A model generated the notes under the pieces. That model did no database searches and had not been told where the DNA came from. It saw only the letters and a program-made list of their open reading frames with translations. Made by a program: the position numbers and the translations under genes. This document shows positions 59,162 to 64,000 of a DNA stretch of 64,000 nucleotides, one piece after another. This DNA is from Thalassovita autumnalis (lineage in GTDB: Bacteria; Pseudomonadota; Alphaproteobacteria; Rhodobacterales; Rhodobacteraceae), in NCBI RefSeq assembly GCF_001458255.1, contig NZ_CYSB01000036.1:1-64000 (forward strand), read 5' to 3'. How positions within the stretch are numbered: the first letter of the stretch is position 1; each line of letters starts with the position of its first letter.

Positions 59162-60073
59162 CTATTGGCCCGCCTCCGCTTCAACCTTGATCGGCTCCGG
59201 CGGGTAAAGCCAATGCATGAACGGGCGTTTGTACCCTTCGCGCTGGGCCTCCTTGCGTCCGGGCCAGAGGCCGTATTCGCGACGGAAGTGTTCGATGCAG
59301 GCATTGTCCGCGGCAAGGCGCCCGTGATCGCGGTAGACAAATTTGCCCAGACGGTGAGTGTGATGGGCCCCGTAAGGTTTGCGCAGGATGCTGGCTGGCT
59401 GAACCAACCAGATCGGAATGCCGCGACGTGCCAGATGCCCAGACAGCCAGGGATCGTCCACCGTCCACAAAATGTCTGGAATATCAAAGACCGCAGCATC
59501 GAAAAACGAAGGTTTGACCATCACGCCACGATAGCCCTCCAGAATGTCGACATAGCCGCTTTGGATGTAGGGCTGGGGCTTGTAGGTGAAGAGCGACGCC
59601 AGACGTGAGAGCCGGTAGGCGAAACCCTTTTGCCGCCGCTCGGCCCGGGGCTGTTGTTCAAAATCGCGCAGATACCGGTGGCCGACGGGGCGGTCATCCA
59701 GATCATAGCCTTTGCCGACCAGACATTTATCCGGGTGGTCCTGACGAGCGGCCAGAAACTTGGCGGCCCAATCCGGTTCGTATTTCTGGTCATCATCGCA
59801 GAACAGGATATCGATATCCTGACCTTGCAGGTCTTTCACGGTGGGTAGGATTTTGGTTGCGGGGCCCAGATCCTCATCGCACCAATGAGCCGTGATGCCG
59901 TCCGGCAGGTGGCTGGTGTCAATTTTAGCCCCCGGAAACCGGCGGTAACTGTGGCAGAGGTTCAGCCGGATTTCTGTCGGTTTGGCTGTTTGCTTCAATA
60001 GATCCCGCAATGTCGGGGCGATCTTGTTGATCCGCGGCGGGGTGGTGGTCAAACTAATAATATAAGGCGTCAT
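59162..60073 (-). CDS. Glycosyltransferase-like protein (GT-A type)
   Basis: A 303-residue cytoplasmic protein. The opening PYIISLTTTPPRINKIAPTL, the metal motif DIDILFCDDDQKYEPDWAAK (about 86-105, DDD) and later ILWTVDDPWLSGHLARRGIP resemble small bacterial glycosyltransferases that act on polysaccharides or lipids. It stands alone, convergent with the aminotransferase, and its upstream region (60074-60245) is AT-rich and holds no gene. No cell-envelope genes are near it. Confidence 0.72.
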   Translation of the reverse strand: MTPYIISLTTTPPRINKIAPTLRDLLKQTAKPTEIRLNLCHSYRRFPGAKIDTSHLPDGITAHWCDEDLGPATKILPTVKDLQGQDIDILFCDDDQKYEPDWAAKFLAARQDHPDKCLVGKGYDLDDRPVGHRYLRDFEQQPRAERRQKGFAYRLSRLASLFTYKPQPYIQSGYVDILEGYRGVMVKPSFFDAAVFDIPDILWTVDDPWLSGHLARRGIPIWLVQPASILRKPYGAHHTHRLGKFVYRDHGRLAADNACIEHFRREYGLWPGRKEAQREGYKRPFMHWLYPPEPIKVEAEAGQ

Positions 60074-60245
60074 GGTAAAATAATCTGTGTAACTGGTTTG
60101 TAATGGAGCCTCCTATAACGGCGTGGCTTTGTGATCTCTTTTGTTTTCGGCGCGCAAGACTGATCATAGCGCTGGCTGTGGCAGCATAGCAGCATATTCG
60201 CTCTCTGCGTGTGGCGCTTTCGCGTATGGGGGGTGCTCTGTGGGG

Positions 60246-61124
60246 TTAACCCCTTTTCAGCCAGTCGATTAGTCGCGTCAAAGCTTCGCTCTGGTCGCCG
60301 GTTTTGGGCCAGACGAGGTAATAGGTGCCATCGGCCTCGGTGACGTCACCGCAGGCGGGCACAACGCGCCCGCGTGAGATTTCCGCCTCGGCCAGGTATT
60401 GCGGCAGCAAGGCCGCGCCGAAACCAGCGGCTACCGCTTCGGACATATTGGCGAATTGATCAAACAGCATGCCGCGCAGGCGGCTGGCGGTGAGGCCCTG
60501 TTGTGCAAACCAACCTTCCCAGGCGCCGGGGCGACTTTCGAGATGCAGCAATGGCATTTCCAGCAGCGCCTCTGGTGTCAGCGGCAGTTTGGGTGCAAAA
60601 CCCGGGGCACAAACGGCCATCACCCGTTCCGTGGCCAGCGGCAGATAGTTTACGCCCGGCCAGTTCTGACTGCCAAAATGCAGCGCCGCGTCAAAGGGAT
60701 CCTGCTGAAAATCAAACGGCAAAACGCGGGTCGATTGGTTGATCAGAATGCCCGGGTGTGCCTCATAAAACCCGCGCAATCGGGGTGTCAGCCAATACAT
60801 CCCAAAAGACGGCAAAACCGCCAGGTTGAGGCTGCTGCGCGATCCGGTAGCCTTTACCTTGAGGCTGGCCTGGGCGAGGTTTTTCAGCACCTCACGGACT
60901 GACTTTGCATAGGTTTCCCCGGCCAATGTCAGCTTCAGCCCTTTGCCGTCGCGTACAAACAGTGAGACGCCGATCTGTTCCTCCAGAACCTTCAACTGGC
61001 GGCTGACGGCCGAATGCGTAAGCGACAGATCCTGCGCCGCTGCAGTGGCGCTGCCAAGGCGGTCCACGGCCTCCAGCGCGGTCAGGGAATTGATCGAAGG
61101 AAGAAAGCGGCGCGAGGCGATCAT
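60246..61124 (-). CDS. LysR-family regulator (GcvA-type)
   Basis: A 292-residue LysR protein: LPSINSLTALEAVDRLGSAT, AAAQDLSLTHSAVSRQLKVL, EEQIGVSLFVRDGKGLKLTL, then the GcvA-like effector domain (LNLAVLPSFGMYWLTPRLRG, FYEAHPGILINQSTRVLPFD). It is divergent from the aminotransferase at 61222, with a gap of about 97 bases, and probably controls it together with the 2-oxoacid dehydrogenase gene. Confidence 0.9.
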   Translation of the reverse strand: MIASRRFLPSINSLTALEAVDRLGSATAAAQDLSLTHSAVSRQLKVLEEQIGVSLFVRDGKGLKLTLAGETYAKSVREVLKNLAQASLKVKATGSRSSLNLAVLPSFGMYWLTPRLRGFYEAHPGILINQSTRVLPFDFQQDPFDAALHFGSQNWPGVNYLPLATERVMAVCAPGFAPKLPLTPEALLEMPLLHLESRPGAWEGWFAQQGLTASRLRGMLFDQFANMSEAVAAGFGAALLPQYLAEAEISRGRVVPACGDVTEADGTYYLVWPKTGDQSEALTRLIDWLKRG

Positions 61125-61221
61125 GTGAGTTTTTCTCCAAGGTGTGCGATTTCTTACCGTTATTCATTCTGGATACGAAGTGTTAATTGCACAAAAACGA
61201 CAAACAGCAAGGGACGTGCCG

Positions 61222-62400
61222 ATGTCCGCATCTGCCCAAGGTTTTCGCCGCGCCAGCCGGATTTCAGCCATTCAGCTGTCAGAAATTGCGCAGTTGAGTG
61301 AGCGCGCCGCAGCCCTGCGCGCCGCCGGCAAAGATGTGGTGGCCCTGTCCACCGGGGAGCCTGATTTTCCAACCCCACCCCATGTAGTTGAGGCCGCGCA
61401 TCAGGCGGCGCTGGCGGGGCAGACGGGCTACACCGCCACCCTGGGCACCCCGGCCCTGCGCGCGGCCATCGCGGCAGAGGCGGGCGTGTCCCCGGCTGAG
61501 GTCATCGTGTCCACCGGTGCAAAGCAGGTGCTGGCAAATGCGATGCTGGCCAGCCTTGATCCCGGGGATGAGGTCATCATGCCCGCGCCGTACTGGACTA
61601 GCTATTCCGATATTGTTGCAATGGCCGGCGGCAGCCCGGTGGTGGTGCCCTGTGACATGGCGCAGGGATTTAAACTGACGCCCGGCCAGCTTCAGGCGGC
61701 GATAACCCCGCGCAGCCGTTGGGTGATGCTGAACGCGCCCTCCAATCCCAGCGGCGCGATCTACACCCCGGCAGAGCAAGCAGCGCTGGCCGAGGTGCTG
61801 CGCGCCCATCCGCAGGTGATGGTTCTGGTTGATGAGATCTATGCCCATCTGAGCTACCAGCCTTTCACCTCTTTTGCGGAGGCGGCACCGGATCTGAAGG
61901 ATCGGATGCTGATCGTAAACGGCGTGTCCAAAGCCTATGCGATGACGGGCTGGCGGATTGGGTGGGGGATTGGCCCTGCCGATATGATCCGTGCGATGGG
62001 GGCAGTGCAGGGGCAGGTGACCTCTGGCGCCTGTTCTGTTTCGCAGGCGGCGGCATTGGCGGCTTTGACTGGCGATCAGGCGCTGTTGATCACACGGCTG
62101 GAGGAAATGCGCCAGAGGCGAGACCGCGTCGTCGCAGCGCTCAATGCGATTGAGGGTATCCGCTGTCCGGCGCCGGATGGGGCGTTCTACGTCTTCCCGG
62201 ATATCCGTGGGGCTATGGCCAAAGGTGGTTTTGACACGGATGCTGATTTCTGCGCCGCCTTGCTGGATCAGCAGGGGCTGGCGATTGTGCCGGGGCGTGC
62301 CTTTGGCCTGCCGGGGCATGCACGGCTATCCTTCGCCTATGCCAAGGAAGAGATCGAAGCGGGCCTTGCCCGTATCGCAGCCTTTGTGGCGGCGTTCTGA
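61222..62400 (+). CDS. Aspartate-aminotransferase-family enzyme
   Basis: A 392-residue class I aminotransferase. The start is the ATG at 61222 with AAGGGA seven bases upstream; 26 codons are open before it. Motifs are VALSTGEPDFPTPPHVVEAA, VIVSTGAKQVLANAMLASLD, MPAPYWTSYSDIVAMAGGSP, MLNAPSNPSGAIYT, VLVDEIYAHLSYQP, the PLP Lys in VNGVSKAYAMTGWRIGWGIG, and the C-terminal Arg in HARLSFAYA. It lies 36 bases before a branched-chain-type 2-oxoacid dehydrogenase gene, so it may feed that enzyme with a 2-oxoacid made from an amino acid. Confidence 0.9.
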   Translation: MSASAQGFRRASRISAIQLSEIAQLSERAAALRAAGKDVVALSTGEPDFPTPPHVVEAAHQAALAGQTGYTATLGTPALRAAIAAEAGVSPAEVIVSTGAKQVLANAMLASLDPGDEVIMPAPYWTSYSDIVAMAGGSPVVVPCDMAQGFKLTPGQLQAAITPRSRWVMLNAPSNPSGAIYTPAEQAALAEVLRAHPQVMVLVDEIYAHLSYQPFTSFAEAAPDLKDRMLIVNGVSKAYAMTGWRIGWGIGPADMIRAMGAVQGQVTSGACSVSQAAALAALTGDQALLITRLEEMRQRRDRVVAALNAIEGIRCPAPDGAFYVFPDIRGAMAKGGFDTDADFCAALLDQQGLAIVPGRAFGLPGHARLSFAYAKEEIEAGLARIAAFVAAF

Positions 62401-62436
62401 GCCAGCCCACTGCGACAAGACATTTAGGAGAAGACC

Positions 62437-64000
62437 ATGGATCGCGCCGCGATTGTGCATAAGAACTTCATCACCCGGGTGGCCGCGGCGGATCTGCCTG
62501 AGGGCAATGCGCCCAGCGGGCCATTGGCGGCGCCGGAAGCGGTTTCGATTTTCCGCTCGGGCTGTCTGTCGCGGGCGATGGATCTGAAAAGCCGCGCGAT
62601 GCAGAAGGCGGGGCAAGGGTTTTACACCATCGGCTCCTCCGGGCATGAAGGTCTGGCGGCGGTTGCGGCGGCGCTGCGGCCCACTGACATGGCATTTCTG
62701 CATTACCGGGATGCGGCGTTTCAGATCCAGCGCGGTGAACAGGTGCCAGGCCAGACCATTGCGCGCGACATGATGCTGAGCTTTGCCTGCTCCAGCGAAG
62801 ATCCCATTTCCGGCGGTCGCCATAAGGTGCTGGGCTCCAAAGCGCTGAACATTCCGCCGCAGACTTCAACCATTGCCAGTCACCTGCCGAAAGCTGTGGG
62901 CGCGGCCTACTCCATTGGTGCCGCCAAACGGCACCGTCCGGAACATGCGGTGTTGCCGGATGATGCCATTGTCTACTGCAGCTTTGGCGATGCCTCGGCC
63001 AACCACTCCACCGCGCAGGGGGCGTTCAATACCGCCGGTTGGACTGCGTTCCAGTCGGTGCCCATGCCGCTGTTGTTCTGTTGTGAGGACAACGGGATCG
63101 GCATTTCGACCAAAACCCCGAGAGGCTGGATCACGGCCAATTTTCAGAACCGTCCCGGCATCAAGTATTTCGCCTGCGATGGTCTGGACATCTATGACAC
63201 CTATGCCACCGCGCAAGAGGCCGCGCGCTATGTGCGGGAACGCAAGAAACCGGCCTTCCTGCATGTGCGCACCGTGCGGCTCTACGGTCACGCAGGGGCG
63301 GATGTGGCCACCAGCTATCTGCCCAAGGCTGAGGTTGAGCAGGATGAGGCCAATGATCCGCTGCTGCATTCGGTCCGTCTGATGCAACAGGCGGGCGCGC
63401 TGCAACCGGCTGAGGCGCTGAAGATCTACCAGGATACAATGGACCGGGTCGAACGGATCGGGGATGAGGCCGCGACGCGCCCACATCTGGAAACGGCCAG
63501 CGATGTGATGGCCTCCCTGATCCCGCCGAAACGGACCTGCGCGCCCAGCAATGGCCCCTCGGCCACCGCGCGGCAGGCGGCGTTTGGCTCTGATCTGCGC
63601 GCGATGGAGGAACCGCAGATCATGTCACGTCTGATCAACTGGGCGCTGACAGATCTGATGTTGGAGCATGGTGAGATCGTCATGATGGGCGAAGACGTTG
63701 GCCTGAAGGGCGGCGTTTACGGCGTGACGCAAAAACTGCGCCAGCGCTTTGTTCCGGATCGGATGATCGATACGCTGTTGGATGAACAATCCATTCTGGG
63801 GCTTGCCATCGGTATGGCGCAGAACGGCTATACTCCGATGCCGGAAATCCAGTTCCTGGCCTATCTGCATAATGCTGAGGATCAGATCCGCGGTGAGGCG
63901 GCGACGTTGTCGTTCTTCTCAGAAGGGCAATACACCAATCCGATGGTGATGCGGATTGCTGGCCTTGGTTACCAGAAGGGGTTCGGTGGCCATTTCCACA
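62437..64000 (+). CDS. 2-oxoacid dehydrogenase E1, fused alpha and beta subunits (partial)
   Basis: The gene opens at ATG 62437 (AGGAG seven bases upstream) and runs off the window after 521 codons. Residues 1 to about 380 are an E1 alpha domain: KAGQGFYTIGSSGHEGLAAV, the TPP motif YCSFGDASANHSTAQGAF ending in CCEDNGIGIST, and RTVRLYGHAGADVATS. From about 390 the E1 beta domain follows in the same frame: LINWALTDLMLEHGEIVMMG, EDVGLKGGVYGVTQ, LLDEQSILGLAIGMAQNGYT. Branched-chain 2-oxoacid dehydrogenases usually have two genes, and the fused form is a known variant. With TPP it decarboxylates a 2-oxoacid and passes the acyl group to E2 lipoate. The missing 3' end should complete the beta part. 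Confidence 0.9.
   Translation, partial: MDRAAIVHKNFITRVAAADLPEGNAPSGPLAAPEAVSIFRSGCLSRAMDLKSRAMQKAGQGFYTIGSSGHEGLAAVAAALRPTDMAFLHYRDAAFQIQRGEQVPGQTIARDMMLSFACSSEDPISGGRHKVLGSKALNIPPQTSTIASHLPKAVGAAYSIGAAKRHRPEHAVLPDDAIVYCSFGDASANHSTAQGAFNTAGWTAFQSVPMPLLFCCEDNGIGISTKTPRGWITANFQNRPGIKYFACDGLDIYDTYATAQEAARYVRERKKPAFLHVRTVRLYGHAGADVATSYLPKAEVEQDEANDPLLHSVRLMQQAGALQPAEALKIYQDTMDRVERIGDEAATRPHLETASDVMASLIPPKRTCAPSNGPSATARQAAFGSDLRAMEEPQIMSRLINWALTDLMLEHGEIVMMGEDVGLKGGVYGVTQKLRQRFVPDRMIDTLLDEQSILGLAIGMAQNGYTPMPEIQFLAYLHNAEDQIRGEAATLSFFSEGQYTNPMVMRIAGLGYQKGFGGHFH

Noticed and set aside
1-64000. CRISPR arrays, tRNA/rRNA genes, phage or integrative-element genes
   Set aside because: No regularly spaced repeats, no cloverleaf-like or rRNA-like stretches and no integrase or phage structural proteins were noticed; only the IS at the left edge is mobile DNA. 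Short RNAs cannot be excluded without a covariance search.

Overview
The window looks like part of a Rhodobacterales (Roseobacter-type) alphaproteobacterial genome. GC is high, genes sit in tightly overlapping operons, and it carries a TRAP transporter, several ABC importers, many LysR/MarR/IclR/GntR-type control points and aromatic and acyl-CoA catabolism genes. This taxonomic guess rests on gene style only. No rRNA, tRNA, CRISPR array or phage module was seen.

Layout. (1) 1-1.6 kb: a decayed IS3-family element with clear 12-bp inverted ends, inserted in the remnant of another IS3-type orfA. (2) 1.7-8.4 kb, minus strand: an operon for SDR, crotonase, MarR, feruloyl-CoA-synthetase-like ligase, amidohydrolase, DUF3237 protein and an acyl-CoA dehydrogenase whose 3' end is lost towards the IS debris. 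The gene set fits beta-oxidative deacetylation of hydroxycinnamates. A divergent MarR/mobA-like pair (8.5-10.9 kb) suggests the ring product is 3-hydroxybenzoate, hydroxylated to protocatechuate. (3) 11.5-22.5 kb, plus strand: DctPQM TRAP transporter, IclR regulator, thiolase, a heterodimer-type acyl-CoA dehydrogenase pair, thioesterase, crotonase, nitronate-monooxygenase-family protein and acyl-CoA synthetase, probably for uptake and CoA-dependent breakdown of an unknown carboxylic acid. (4) 23.0-25.7 kb: LysR divergent from a PNPOx-like flavoprotein and an exported alpha/beta hydrolase with an Asp nucleophile. (5) 25.9-33.0 kb: two large exported proteins of unknown function, a seven-repeat beta-sandwich protein and a 1458-residue helical protein. 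This is the least explained and most interesting block. (6) 33.1-35.8 kb: a gene tail, LacI regulator and phytanoyl-CoA-dioxygenase family enzyme. (7) 35.8-39.6 kb: fatty acid hydroxylase, DUF4856/imelysin-like exported protein and siderophore-interacting protein, probably iron related. (8) 39.6-44.9 kb: DeoR-PhnD-PhnC-PhnE-PhnE-HAD operon for an organophosphorus or phosphate-ester substrate. (9) 45-49.4 kb: an SDR remnant behind a GntR-like operator, a polar amino acid ABC system split over a divergent promoter, a GST and a LysR. (10) 49.4-59.1 kb: M19 dipeptidase, complete DppABCDF-type peptide importer, LysR, ornithine-cyclodeaminase/mu-crystallin family protein and aminotransferase. (11) 59.2-64.0 kb: a lone glycosyltransferase-like gene, a LysR, an aspartate-aminotransferase-family enzyme and the start of a fused alpha/beta 2-oxoacid dehydrogenase E1, cut by the window end.

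Most transport and catabolic blocks carry their own regulator, and several have clear palindromes in the control region (8409-8431, 8936-8963, 11435-11453, 34554-34568, 45160-45178, 49381-49399, 55905-55925, 56917-56931).
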